From: Winogradskyella sediminis
GTDB lineage: Bacteria; Bacteroidota; Bacteroidia; Flavobacteriales; Flavobacteriaceae
Direction: 5' to 3'
NCBI RefSeq assembly: GCF_003387355.1
Contig: NZ_QUNH01000001.1
Span: 1,498,023 to 1,562,022 of the forward strand
DNA: 64,000 nt
Shown: positions 15,128 to 23,232 of the stretch, in pieces
Numbering within the stretch: position 1 is the first letter of the stretch
Layout of the letters: the number at the start of each line of letters is the position of its first letter
The notes under the pieces: generated by a model
What the model saw: only the letters and a program-made list of their open reading frames with translations
Told to the model about the DNA's origin: nothing
The model's database searches: none
Translations under genes and position numbers: made by a program

Positions 15128-16570
15128 TTAATATTTTATACAAACATTCTTAGCTTCCGTAAAAAAACGCAAAGCTTCAAATCCACCTTCGCGTCCTACG
15201 CCAGATGCTTTTACTCCTCCAAAAGGCGTTCTTAAATCGCGCATCATCCAAGTGTTTACCCAAACAATTCCTGCTTGTAGTTCGTTACTCATTCGCATAG
15301 TGCGTTTTAAACTGTTAGTCCATAATGTGGCTGATAAACCGTATTTTACTTTGTTTGCCATTTCTAAAACGTCGTCTTCTGATTTGAATGGCATGATGGT
15401 TACGACTGGTCCAAAAATTTCTTCTTGGTTTACTCTGCAGTCGTCATTTGGCACTTCAATAACCGTCGGCTCTAAATAATAACCGTTTTCAAAACCTTTA
15501 ATTGTGACTTCATTGCCGCCACATAAAACAGTTCCTTTTTCTTCTTTCGCAATGTTGATGTATGCTTTTACTTTCTCCAAATGCGATTTAGAGACTAATG
15601 CTCCAATATTGGTATCTGCTTCCGATGGATGTCCAACTTTTAAGGCTTTTACTTTTTCAACAAAGTCTTTTTTGAATTTATCATAGATAGACGCTTCCAC
15701 AAAAATGCGACTGCCACATAAGCAAATCTGTCCTTGATTAGCAAAAGAGGAACGTACAGTGGTATTCAACATGTCCTCATAATCACAATCGGCAAAAATG
15801 ATATTTGGGTTTTTCCCGCCTAATTCTAATGATAATTTTTTGAACATTGGTGCTGCAACTCTGGCAATATGTGCTCCTGTTGCTGTGCCTCCTGTAAAGC
15901 TTATGGCTTTAATGTCTGGATGTTCAATAATAGCTTGTCCTGTAGTTGTTCCTAAACCATGAACAATGTTTAAAACACCTTCTGGCAAACCTGCTTCGTT
16001 ACAAATTTCGCCAAGTAAATAAGCTGTCATTGGCGTGACTTCACTTGGTTTGGCAACGACGCAATTTCCTGCGGCTAGTGCTGGTGCTATTTTCCAGGTA
16101 AATAAATAGAGAGGAAGATTCCATGGTGAAATACAACCTACAACACCAATGGGTTGACGCAAGGTGTAATTAATAGCATTTTGACCTACAGATTCATGAC
16201 TTTCACTCGCGAATTGTGTTACCGCATTTCCGAAGAATCGAAAATTACTTGCTGCTCTAGGAATATCAATGGCTTTTGCTAATGAAATAGGCTTGCCATT
16301 GTCTTTACTTTCGGCTTCTGCAAAACGGTCTAAGTTGGCTTCTAATAATTCTGAAATTTTAATTAATATTCTGCTACGTTCTTCTAATGTGGTTTGACTC
16401 CAACTAGAGAATGCTGATTTTGCACTTTTGTATGCGCTTTCTACATCTTCTTTTGATGAGTTTGGAATTTGTCCGTAGATTTCCCCATTAGCTGGATTGT
16501 AGTTGTCTATCCAGTTGCCTTGAATTGGATTTTGGAATTTTCCTTTTATGTAGTTTTTGATAGTTATCAT
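15128..16570 (-). CDS. Aldehyde dehydrogenase, probable 2-aminomuconate-6-semialdehyde dehydrogenase
   Basis: A 480-residue NAD-dependent aldehyde dehydrogenase. The catalytic cysteine C283 lies in NQGQICLCG, the general base E249 in LELGGKNP, and N151 in PWNLP; the Rossmann FTGGTATG loop is at 226-233. In the kynurenine route it oxidises 2-aminomuconate semialdehyde, made spontaneously after ACMSD, to 2-aminomuconate. The substrate is inferred from its position between the deaminase and the dioxygenase/decarboxylase genes and from its likeness to hydroxymuconic semialdehyde dehydrogenases. Confidence 0.88.
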   Translation of the reverse strand: MITIKNYIKGKFQNPIQGNWIDNYNPANGEIYGQIPNSSKEDVESAYKSAKSAFSSWSQTTLEERSRILIKISELLEANLDRFAEAESKDNGKPISLAKAIDIPRAASNFRFFGNAVTQFASESHESVGQNAINYTLRQPIGVVGCISPWNLPLYLFTWKIAPALAAGNCVVAKPSEVTPMTAYLLGEICNEAGLPEGVLNIVHGLGTTTGQAIIEHPDIKAISFTGGTATGAHIARVAAPMFKKLSLELGGKNPNIIFADCDYEDMLNTTVRSSFANQGQICLCGSRIFVEASIYDKFKKDFVEKVKALKVGHPSEADTNIGALVSKSHLEKVKAYINIAKEEKGTVLCGGNEVTIKGFENGYYLEPTVIEVPNDDCRVNQEEIFGPVVTIMPFKSEDDVLEMANKVKYGLSATLWTNSLKRTMRMSNELQAGIVWVNTWMMRDLRTPFGGVKASGVGREGGFEALRFFTEAKNVCIKY

Positions 16571-16595
16571 GAATTCACGATTATTTATCTTGTTT

Positions 16596-16670
16596 TGTCA
16601 TTTCCAAAAGAGGAACGATTGGGAAATCTCATGATGCGATTTCTCGTCGCTGCGCTCTGTCGGAATGACA
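16596..16670. repeat. REP-like element, TGTCATTCC family (copy 2, diverged core)
   Basis: A 75-bp element between the deaminase and aldehyde dehydrogenase genes. It begins TGTCATTTCC and ends CGGAATGACA, which are the terminal inverted repeats of the family. The core (GGGAAATCTC ... TCGTCGCTGCGCTCTG) differs from the copies at 13817 and 57608, but the length is the same. Confidence 0.7.
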
Positions 16671-16677
16671 GAATATT

Positions 16678-17076
16678 TTATTTTGGTTTATAAGCCATAA
16701 CCTTTATCTCAACCACTAAATCAGGATGCGGTAACTGATGAACCGCAACAGTTGTTCTAGTTGGTCCTGTTTCTTTTTCAAAGAATTCAGCGTAGGCTTT
16801 GTTGTAATCAGCAAAGTCATTCATGTTCACTAAAAATGATGTGACATCAACGACATCTTTTAAGCTTGCTCCAACTTTTGCTAAGTTTTTTTCTATGTTT
16901 TTTAGGACTTCTTGGGTTTGGGTGTATGCGTTTAAACGTTTGGTTCCCATCTCGTCAATGATATCTACACCTGCGATAGTGTTGTCTGGTCGACGCGAAC
17001 TTGTTCCTGAGACGAATATGAAATCGCCTACTTGTTTTATGTGTGGATATGCTCCTCTTGGTGTTACTTCACTCAT
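16678..17076 (-). CDS. RidA-family protein, probable 2-aminomuconate deaminase
   Basis: A 132-residue YjgF/YER057c/UK114 (RidA) fold protein. R107 in GPTRTTV and E123 in VVEIKV are the conserved active-site residues of the trimer cleft. Classical RidA hydrolyses reactive enamines; in kynurenine clusters the member encoded there converts 2-aminomuconate to 4-oxalocrotonate with release of ammonia. The choice of that role comes from its place between kmo and the semialdehyde dehydrogenase. Both flanking gaps are filled with repeats. Confidence 0.82.
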   Translation of the reverse strand: MSEVTPRGAYPHIKQVGDFIFVSGTSSRRPDNTIAGVDIIDEMGTKRLNAYTQTQEVLKNIEKNLAKVGASLKDVVDVTSFLVNMNDFADYNKAYAEFFEKETGPTRTTVAVHQLPHPDLVVEIKVMAYKPK

Positions 17077-17085
17077 GTCAATTAA

Positions 17086-17205
17086 AAGCCCATCCTAGCC
17101 TTCCCAATGGGAAGGAACTCTTACTCGGGCGAAAAAGAGTTTTTATATTATATTATTTTTTAAGCGCATTTGGTTCCCTTCCTTTGGAGGGGTTAGGGTA
17201 GGCTT
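17086..17205. repeat. Imperfect inverted repeat, AAGCC...CCTT / AAGG...GGCTT family
   Basis: The outer arms are AAGCCCATCCTAGCCTTCCC (17086-17105) and, read on the minus strand from 17205, AAGCCTACCCTAACCCCTCC. Each arm also folds on itself (CCTTCCC/GGGAAGG; GGTTCCCTTCC/GGAGGGG). An inner hairpin AACTCTT/AAGAGTT is present. It fills the kmo-deaminase gap and overlaps the kmo stop codon by two bases. Confidence 0.7.
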
Positions 17206-18601
17206 ACAAACCAGCAATCCTATCATCCTCTAAAATCGCCTCAGTTTCTGCGTTTACTTTGTCTAAAATGTCTTTTAAATCATCATCTGATGAAATAATC
17301 TTATCTGTTAATAGGTTTAAAATCGCCTTATCTTGTGCTCTTCCTTTTAACATGGCTAGTCGGTAACCTATGTTTTCATTAAAGGTTACTAAACTATATT
17401 TTGAGGAATACGCATTTTGAAATTCTTTTTCTAGTGCCATTTCAATTTTTCGTTTTTCTTGAAATATAGGATTTGCCACATGACCTTTCATTTCATGGAA
17501 ATTGTCAATAGCTAAATCGGCAATGGCATCTGTATCTTTCTTTCGGTTTTTCTCGTAAGTTTTAAATATTGCTTCCCAATTTTCTAAATTTTGGTCTAAA
17601 ACTTTATCGAATTCAACCACATCTTCAAACGAAGCATTCATACCTTGACCATAAAACGGTACAATGGCATGTGCGGAATCTCCCATTAATAGTGTATTTC
17701 CTTTGTAATGCCATGGCGAGCATTTTACCGTACCTAAAGCAGCTGTTGGATTTTCAAAAAAATCATCAACCAAATTCGGCATAATTGCTAAAGCATCTGG
17801 AAATTCTTTTTTGAAGAATTCCGTTACGACTTCAGGTGTTGTTAAATTATTAAAATTGTATTCGCCTTCATCATAACTTAAAAATAGCGTTACGGTAAAA
17901 CTACCATCTAAGTTGGGTAGCGCAATAAGCATAAAACTACTTCTTGGCCAAATATGTAAGGCATTTTTATAGGTTTTATAATCGCCAGTTTCTGTTGGTA
18001 AAAAGGTTAATTCTTTATAACCATGGCTTAGATACTCTTGTGAGAAACTGAATAAAAATTTCTTGCTTAAATAATAACTTTTTCTCAAGGCCGAACCTGC
18101 GCCATCTGTGGCAATGATGCAATCGGCATCTTCTATAAATTCGTTTTTTGAGTTATAATCTTGAAATAAAGCCGTGGTTTTTTCAAAATCTACGGATTTA
18201 CATTTTTTATTGAAATGAATGGTGACATTATCATGTTTTTCCGCTTCATTGAGAAGTAAAGCGTTTAAGTCGCCTCTAGAAATTGAGTTGATGTATTCGT
18301 AATCTCTTCCGCTATAATTAGACATGAAAGTCTTTCCTTCTTTATCGTGAATCATTCTACCATTCATTGGTATGCAAAGTTCTTTGACCTTGTCTTCTAG
18401 GCCAACGAGTTTGATTGCTTTGTTTCCACGGTCCGAAAATGCTAAGTTAATAGAACGACCAGCCGAAATGTCTGTGGTTCTTAAATCAGGTCGCATTTCG
18501 TAAACGGTTACGTCGTAGCCTCTTTGCCCTAGTCTTAGAGCTAAAAGGCTTCCGCAGAGTCCTGCGCCTATGATTAGAATGTTTTGTTGTTTATTACTCA
18601 T
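17204..18601 (-). CDS. kmo: Kynurenine 3-monooxygenase
   Basis: A 465-residue FAD monooxygenase that makes 3-hydroxykynurenine from kynurenine with NADPH and O2. The dinucleotide motif IIGAGLCGS (G12, G14, G17) starts the protein, and the second FAD motif GDSAHAIVPFYGQGMN is the hallmark of this flavoprotein class and closely fits KMO. RSFMLIAL and the long C-terminal helices fit the family. Length is normal. It lies second in the cluster, 72 bases after kynU, with that gap nearly filled by a repeat. Confidence 0.93.
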   Translation of the reverse strand: MSNKQQNILIIGAGLCGSLLALRLGQRGYDVTVYEMRPDLRTTDISAGRSINLAFSDRGNKAIKLVGLEDKVKELCIPMNGRMIHDKEGKTFMSNYSGRDYEYINSISRGDLNALLLNEAEKHDNVTIHFNKKCKSVDFEKTTALFQDYNSKNEFIEDADCIIATDGAGSALRKSYYLSKKFLFSFSQEYLSHGYKELTFLPTETGDYKTYKNALHIWPRSSFMLIALPNLDGSFTVTLFLSYDEGEYNFNNLTTPEVVTEFFKKEFPDALAIMPNLVDDFFENPTAALGTVKCSPWHYKGNTLLMGDSAHAIVPFYGQGMNASFEDVVEFDKVLDQNLENWEAIFKTYEKNRKKDTDAIADLAIDNFHEMKGHVANPIFQEKRKIEMALEKEFQNAYSSKYSLVTFNENIGYRLAMLKGRAQDKAILNLLTDKIISSDDDLKDILDKVNAETEAILEDDRIAGL

Positions 18602-18608
18602 ATGCTTT

Positions 18609-18667
18609 TGTCTGGTCGAGCGCAGTCGAGACCTAATTAAAAACTCTCGACTGCGCTCGAGTTGACC
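18609..18667. repeat. REP-like double hairpin, TGTCTGG family (compact 59-bp form)
   Basis: The left hairpin TGTCTGGTCGAGCGCAGTCG (18609-18628, through GACCT) and the right inverted hairpin CTCTCGACTGCGCTCGAG (18644-18661, ending TTGACC) are separated by an A+T spacer of about 8 bases. It nearly fills the kynU-kmo gap (18602-18673). It is the same head-to-head arrangement that encloses the GIY-YIG gene at 14692-15068, without the gene. Confidence 0.8.
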
Positions 18668-18673
18668 TTTAGT

Positions 18674-19942
18674 TTAATTCAAAATTTCTTTCATTTTTTC
18701 AACCATCAAATACACATCTTCAAATGAATTATATAAAGGTACAGGTGCACATCTAATAACGTCTGGTTCTCGCCAATCGCTAATAACGCCAGCTTCCGTT
18801 AATTTATCATGTAATGATTTGTCTGCATTTAAAACTTGAATAGATAGTTGACAACCACGCTCATCTGGGTTTTCAGGTGTGATAATTCTGATGGTATCTT
18901 CGCCTAAAGTTTTCAATAAAAATTCAAAATAACCCGTTAACTTTTTCGATTTTTTTAGAATTTTATCAAATCCGACTTCATGAAACATATCTAAAGAGGC
19001 TTTTATTGCTGCCATTGATAAAATTGGTGGATTACTCAGTTGCCAACCTTCGGCTCCTGGTAAAACATCAAACTCATGTCGCATATTAAATCGCGTATCC
19101 TTATTGTGGCTCCACCAACCTGTAAATCGGTTGAGGTCTTTATCGTGCGCATGTCTTTCATGCACAAAACAACCCGATAAACTTCCTGGCCCTGAATTTA
19201 AGTATTTATAGGTACACCAAATGGCAAAATCGGCTCCTGAATTATGTAAATCTAAATCTACGTTTCCGGCACCATGTGCGCAATCAAATCCGACTTTACA
19301 ACCGTAACTGTGACCAAGGTCTGTAATACGTTTAAAATCGAAAAACTGACCTGTGTAGTAATTGACTCCACCAATCATAATTAGTGCTATTTCATTACCA
19401 TGAGCTTCAAGAATGTCTTCTAAATCTTCATAACGCAATAATTCTTCGCCTTCTCTCGGTTTCCATAAAATTAAACCTTCTTTATCATCATAGCCATGAT
19501 GACGCAATTGTGATTCAACAGCATATTTATCTGAAGGGAAAGCATCACTTTCAATTAAGATTTTATAGCGTTCCTTAGTAGGTTGATAAAACGACACCAT
19601 CATAAAATGCAGATTTGCCGTTAAGGAATTCATAGTGACCACTTCAATGGGTTTTGCACCAACGAGTTTGGCTGTGGCTTCTGTTAGAAATTCATGATAT
19701 GGTAGCCAAGGATTTTTAGCATCTGTATGCCCTTCAACACCTAGATTTGCCCAATCTTCTAGTTCTTGATTAATATAAGCTTTTGTTGATTTCGGCTGTA
19801 AACCCAAAGAGTTGCCACAGAGGTAAATAAGGTCGTTCCCGTCTTTACCCTTTGGGATGTGAAACTGATTTCTATAGCTTGATAATGGATCTAATTGGTC
19901 TTGTTTTTGAGCATAATCAAGACTTAGTTTATAGTTGGACAA
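18674..19942 (-). CDS. kynU: Kynureninase
   Basis: A 422-residue PLP enzyme that cleaves kynurenine or 3-hydroxykynurenine to (3-hydroxy)anthranilate plus alanine. YLCGNSLGLQP near the N-terminus, DCAHGAGN and the PLP lysine in WCTYKYLNSGPG are diagnostic; GWWSHN and the C-terminal RCAPVPLYNSFED are also typical. The start is TTG at 19942 (MSNYKLSL); I see no in-frame ATG upstream. First gene of the minus-strand catabolic run, with its own promoter. Confidence 0.95.
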   Translation of the reverse strand: MSNYKLSLDYAQKQDQLDPLSSYRNQFHIPKGKDGNDLIYLCGNSLGLQPKSTKAYINQELEDWANLGVEGHTDAKNPWLPYHEFLTEATAKLVGAKPIEVVTMNSLTANLHFMMVSFYQPTKERYKILIESDAFPSDKYAVESQLRHHGYDDKEGLILWKPREGEELLRYEDLEDILEAHGNEIALIMIGGVNYYTGQFFDFKRITDLGHSYGCKVGFDCAHGAGNVDLDLHNSGADFAIWCTYKYLNSGPGSLSGCFVHERHAHDKDLNRFTGWWSHNKDTRFNMRHEFDVLPGAEGWQLSNPPILSMAAIKASLDMFHEVGFDKILKKSKKLTGYFEFLLKTLGEDTIRIITPENPDERGCQLSIQVLNADKSLHDKLTEAGVISDWREPDVIRCAPVPLYNSFEDVYLMVEKMKEILN

Positions 19943-19967
19943 AGTAAAAATGTTTTTCGGTTTGTAA

Positions 19968-19975
19968 CAAAAATA
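19968..19975 (-). promoter_or_regulatory. Promoter -7 box of kynU (kynurenine operon)
   Basis: TATTTTTG on the minus strand (19975-19968) fits TAnnTTTG and puts the transcript start about 18-20 bases before the TTG codon. It is probably the main promoter of the kynurenine cluster. Confidence 0.5.
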
Positions 19976-20043
19976 GCATAATTATATGGAATTTCCGTTA
20001 ACCCTTTTATGTAGAAAGCGGCAGAAAATTAAAAAGAATTAAA

Positions 20044-20051
20044 TAGTTTTG
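20044..20051 (+). promoter_or_regulatory. Promoter -7 box of the histidine kinase
   Basis: TAGTTTTG matches TAnnTTTG exactly, about 40 bases before the TTG start at 20091. Confidence 0.5.
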
Positions 20052-20090
20052 CGTATATTCTACTCGGTTAATTAATTATCAATAATTATT

Positions 20091-21476
20091 TTGAATATTC
20101 TAAAAAAACTTTGGTCGGCCTATCGTCAATGGTATGTTGAGTATATCGGTTTTTCAAATCAAAATGAAAGAGAAGATTTATCTTATTTTAGAGATAAGTT
20201 ATTTATTTCTATTTTAATATTAACCCTTGCCTTAAGTTTATTCTCTTACATTCCTAGTGTTGGCACTGCAATAGTTCTTGATAAATGGTTTGTGGTTGTT
20301 TTAGACACTGTAGCTGTATTGGTGATGTTATTTCTGTTTTTTAATAAGCAGATGGGTTTAATGACAAAGAAAATTATATTTTCTGTCAATTTGTTTCTGT
20401 TGTCTTTCGCTTTAATTATTGAACTTGGTCTTAGTGGAAATGGGACCATTCTTCTGTTTATGCTAAGTGTGTTAATAACCCTTTTTGGTAGTAAAAGAGC
20501 TGGGGTTCTTTCGGTTTTAGTTACGGCAGTGTTTTACTTTATAATCTTAGTTATTTATTATACTAAGTGGATAGAATTCAACTTTTTTTTAGAATCACCT
20601 ATAGAGGTTTTGTTTATTGTATTTGTGAATAATATCGTTTTTAGTTTGCTTACTGTACTTTCTGTGTCGTTTTTAATAGGTCGTATACACAATGCACTTT
20701 TAAAAGAAAATGAATTACAAGAAGAGCTTATTGAGAAGCATAAGAAGGTGATTATAGCAAAAGAGCGCGCTGAGCAATCCGATCAGTTAAAATCTGCATT
20801 CTTAACGAATATGAGTCATGAGATAAGAACACCGATGTATGGGATTTTAGGGTGTGCAGAACTTCTAAAATCGTACCATCAAGAGGATGAAGAATACCAG
20901 GAATACGTTAAAGTAATAGAAGGAAGTGGTAATGAATTACTAGAAGTAATTACAGATATCTTAGATATATCGAAGATCGAAACAGGTCTTATGACTGTTA
21001 GAAAATCGAACTTTAATGTTCTTAATATTATAGATGCAGTTTACAACTTGTTTTTACCAGAAGCAGAATTAAAGCATGTAGAGTTTACCATCAATAATTT
21101 TATATCAGAGCAAGACGTTCAAATATATACAGACAGTGATAAGTTGACTGCCATATTAAAACATTTAATAGAAAACGCAGTAATGTATACTTCAAAAGGA
21201 GATGCTATTTTGTTGAGTTGTAGTATCGATAAGGCGGCTTCTCAATTAAAGTTTTCAATAAAAGATACAGGAGTTGGAATTCCTGCAGATAAAATTGACA
21301 CTATTTTTAATCCATTTTATCAAGTTGATGTTGGTAATAAAAAAGCACTACATGGATCTGGCATTGGTTTGTCCATATCTAAAGCATATATTGAGATGTT
21401 AGGAGGTGAGTTGGTATTAGAAAGTGAACTAGAAAAAGGTACAAACTTTCATTTTTACATCGCGTTAGATTCATAA
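20091..21476 (+). CDS. Membrane sensor histidine kinase
   Basis: A 461-residue kinase starting at TTG. The N-terminal half has about six membrane helices (residues ~35-200) with only short loops, so the signal is probably sensed in or near the membrane. A coiled coil (203-235) leads to the HisKA domain with phospho-acceptor H243 in NMSHEIRTP. The HATPase_c domain follows with the N box (LIENAVMY), the G1 box (DTGVGIP) and the G2 box (GSGIGLSI). No response regulator is adjacent. It is divergent from kynU, 148 bases away; a link to kynurenine is unproved. Confidence 0.87.
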   Translation: MNILKKLWSAYRQWYVEYIGFSNQNEREDLSYFRDKLFISILILTLALSLFSYIPSVGTAIVLDKWFVVVLDTVAVLVMLFLFFNKQMGLMTKKIIFSVNLFLLSFALIIELGLSGNGTILLFMLSVLITLFGSKRAGVLSVLVTAVFYFIILVIYYTKWIEFNFFLESPIEVLFIVFVNNIVFSLLTVLSVSFLIGRIHNALLKENELQEELIEKHKKVIIAKERAEQSDQLKSAFLTNMSHEIRTPMYGILGCAELLKSYHQEDEEYQEYVKVIEGSGNELLEVITDILDISKIETGLMTVRKSNFNVLNIIDAVYNLFLPEAELKHVEFTINNFISEQDVQIYTDSDKLTAILKHLIENAVMYTSKGDAILLSCSIDKAASQLKFSIKDTGVGIPADKIDTIFNPFYQVDVGNKKALHGSGIGLSISKAYIEMLGGELVLESELEKGTNFHFYIALDS

Positions 21477-21512
21477 AAAGAACAACTGTTCAATTAAATA
21501 CGTGATACAAAA

Positions 21513-21544
21513 AAAGCACTTTAACAAAATTGTTGAAGTGCTTT
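21513..21544 (+). terminator. Terminator-like hairpin after the histidine kinase
   Basis: AAAGCACTT (21513-21521) pairs with AAGTGCTTT (21536-21544) and extends through T-G and AACAA/TTGTT to a nearly closed 15-bp stem. The T tail is weak. Three more hairpins follow up to 21654. Confidence 0.65.
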
Positions 21545-21648
21545 GTATATATAGACGCCATAAGGCGGAAAATGTAAGCTATGCGTTTTTAAGTGACACC
21601 TAAGAACACGAATCTTACATTATAGATTGCAAAAGTAGTGCCATAATA

Positions 21649-22332
21649 CTACTTATCCAAAGTAATACGCACATCTGTAAAATTGAGATTCCAGTTGCCA
21701 TCTGCTTTTTTATGGTCTGTGGCAATCTTAATACCGTTGTAATCTTTGTGATTTTCAAAAGTTGTGGTTAAAGACGGTTCTTTAGAATTTCCTTTTCTAA
21801 AAACCCACTCTTTAATTATAAAATCATTGTCGTAATAAATATCATAAGCATCACCTGGTGTATAGCCACCTTCGTTAGGGTACGCTATGGTTAACATATT
21901 TAACTGTGTTTTGCTAATTGGTGCATTAATGATTACAGGTTCTGAAATTGTTGCAGAGTTGTCCCATGCCAATTGAAATGGCACTAATAACCAATATTTG
22001 TCGTTAATGAATGCTTGGTCCGCTTTAACGTGTGTGCTATCCATTTGGTTTCTGATGTATTCAACAGTTGTTTCATCAGTTTTCATTTTTATTTTATCTT
22101 CTTTAGGAAACCAAGTCCAAGACCTTCCTTTACCTTTAATGGTATCTCTATCAACTTGAAATGTAAATTTTACTTCAGATACATTTTTCCAGTTTTTAAA
22201 ACCATGAGCATTGGCTATTTTTTCTGTAATTGATAATTCTTTTACCGTTTCAGAAATTGGTGTTTTAGATGTATCCGATTTACAAGAAACCATCAGTAAT
22301 AGACAAATCAAACTTATATATAATGTCTTCAT
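21649..22332 (-). CDS. Predicted lipoprotein of unknown function
   Basis: A 227-residue exported lipoprotein. The start at 22332 (MKTLYISLICLLLMVSCKSD) gives a clean signal peptide and lipobox (MVSC); a longer frame to 22371 would put 13 residues in front and cross the promoter box at 22359-22366. The mature part has beta-rich segments (VKFTFQVDRDTIKGKGRSWTW, YTPGDAYDIYYDNDFIIKEW). It resembles flavobacterial LolA/LolB-like lipoproteins in general layout, but I do not recognise the family. Divergent from the methyltransferase gene. Confidence 0.75.
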   Translation of the reverse strand: MKTLYISLICLLLMVSCKSDTSKTPISETVKELSITEKIANAHGFKNWKNVSEVKFTFQVDRDTIKGKGRSWTWFPKEDKIKMKTDETTVEYIRNQMDSTHVKADQAFINDKYWLLVPFQLAWDNSATISEPVIINAPISKTQLNMLTIAYPNEGGYTPGDAYDIYYDNDFIIKEWVFRKGNSKEPSLTTTFENHKDYNGIKIATDHKKADGNWNLNFTDVRITLDK

Positions 22333-22358
22333 ATTAAAAAGTTGTTTTAAATTACAGA

Positions 22359-22366
22359 CAAAATTA
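22359..22366 (-). promoter_or_regulatory. Promoter -7 box of the lipoprotein gene
   Basis: TAATTTTG on the minus strand (22366-22359), 26 bases before the chosen ATG at 22332, in the 41-base divergent gap. Confidence 0.45.
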
Positions 22367-22373
22367 ACCAACC

Positions 22374-23174
22374 ATGAAAGACAACACTAATTATTTTGAC
22401 GTTAATAAAGCGACATGGAACAAAAAGGTAGCTATACATGCCCAAAGTGACATGTATAATTTAGAAGCTTTTAAAAACGGGAAATCTTCCTTAATGCCAT
22501 ATGAATTAAAGGCTCTTGGTAAGGTTGAAGGAAAGTCCTTATTGCATTTACAATGTCATTTTGGACAAGACACGCTGAGTTGGAGTAGGATGGGAGCGAA
22601 GTGTGTTGGTGTAGATTTAAGTGATGAAGGTGTAAACTTAGCAAAACAGTTAAATGAAGAATTACAGTTAGATGCTGAGTTTGTCTGTTGTAATGTTTTA
22701 GACACATCTAAACATATTTCGGATACATTTGATATTGTGTTTACAAGTTACGGAACTATTGGTTGGTTGCCTGATTTAAAACCTTGGGCAAAAATGATTT
22801 CTGAAAGATTGAAAGTAGGTGGTACATTTTACATCGTAGAGTTTCATCCTATTGCTTGGATGTTTGATTATGTAGATGGTGAATCCAAAATGAAGTATCA
22901 CTATAGTCAAGATGAAGTGATATATGAAGAATATAAAGGGACTTATGCCAATCAAGATTCAGAAATGGTGAGTAAAGAATATGGTTGGAATCACGGTTTA
23001 GGCGAAGTCGTTAATTCACTTATTGAAGCCGGATTACAAATTGAATATCTCAATGAATATGATGAAAGTCCGTACGATGTGTTTTCAAATTTAATTAAAA
23101 CGGAATCTGGAATGTATAAAATGGAAAATCAATTATATCCTATGATTTTTGAAATTAAGGCTACTAAAATATAA
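22374..23174 (+). CDS. Class I SAM-dependent methyltransferase
   Basis: A 266-residue Methyltransf_11/25-type protein. The SAM motif is LLHLQCHFGQDTLSW (glycine-poor variant), motif II GVDLSDEGVNLAK, then DIVFTSYGTIGWLPDL and LKVGGTFYIVEFHPI. The HLQCHFGQDTL signature is common in a group of flavobacterial and proteobacterial methyltransferases of unknown substrate. It stands alone, followed by a palindromic repeat and the convergent msrA. Confidence 0.82.
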   Translation: MKDNTNYFDVNKATWNKKVAIHAQSDMYNLEAFKNGKSSLMPYELKALGKVEGKSLLHLQCHFGQDTLSWSRMGAKCVGVDLSDEGVNLAKQLNEELQLDAEFVCCNVLDTSKHISDTFDIVFTSYGTIGWLPDLKPWAKMISERLKVGGTFYIVEFHPIAWMFDYVDGESKMKYHYSQDEVIYEEYKGTYANQDSEMVSKEYGWNHGLGEVVNSLIEAGLQIEYLNEYDESPYDVFSNLIKTESGMYKMENQLYPMIFEIKATKI

Positions 23175-23180
23175 ATTGAG

Positions 23181-23210
23181 ACCTATCAAGTTTTTTAAAA
23201 CCTGATAGGT
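23181..23210. repeat. Palindromic repeat, ACCTnnCA..TG..AGGT family (copy 1)
   Basis: ACCTATCAAG (23181-23190), an A/T loop, CCTGATAGGT (23201-23210) form a 10-bp stem with one mismatch. A second member is at 41215-41245. Both lie just after plus-strand genes and before a convergent gene, where they could act as terminators. Confidence 0.65.
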
Positions 23211-23232
23211 TTGAGGTGAGAAAATTAATTTC

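Noticed and set aside
13802-18673. Possible CRISPR-like array, because of repeated palindromes
   Set aside because: The repeats are 60-120 bp apart from each other by whole genes, of three families, without regular spacers or cas genes.
12186-19942. De novo NAD synthesis cluster from tryptophan
   Set aside because: A decarboxylase that removes the quinolinate precursor, the semialdehyde dehydrogenase and the deaminase are present, and no quinolinate phosphoribosyltransferase is seen.
21513-21654. tmRNA or riboswitch
   Set aside because: No tRNA-like ends, no tag frame and no known aptamer core; the region lies between gene 3' ends.
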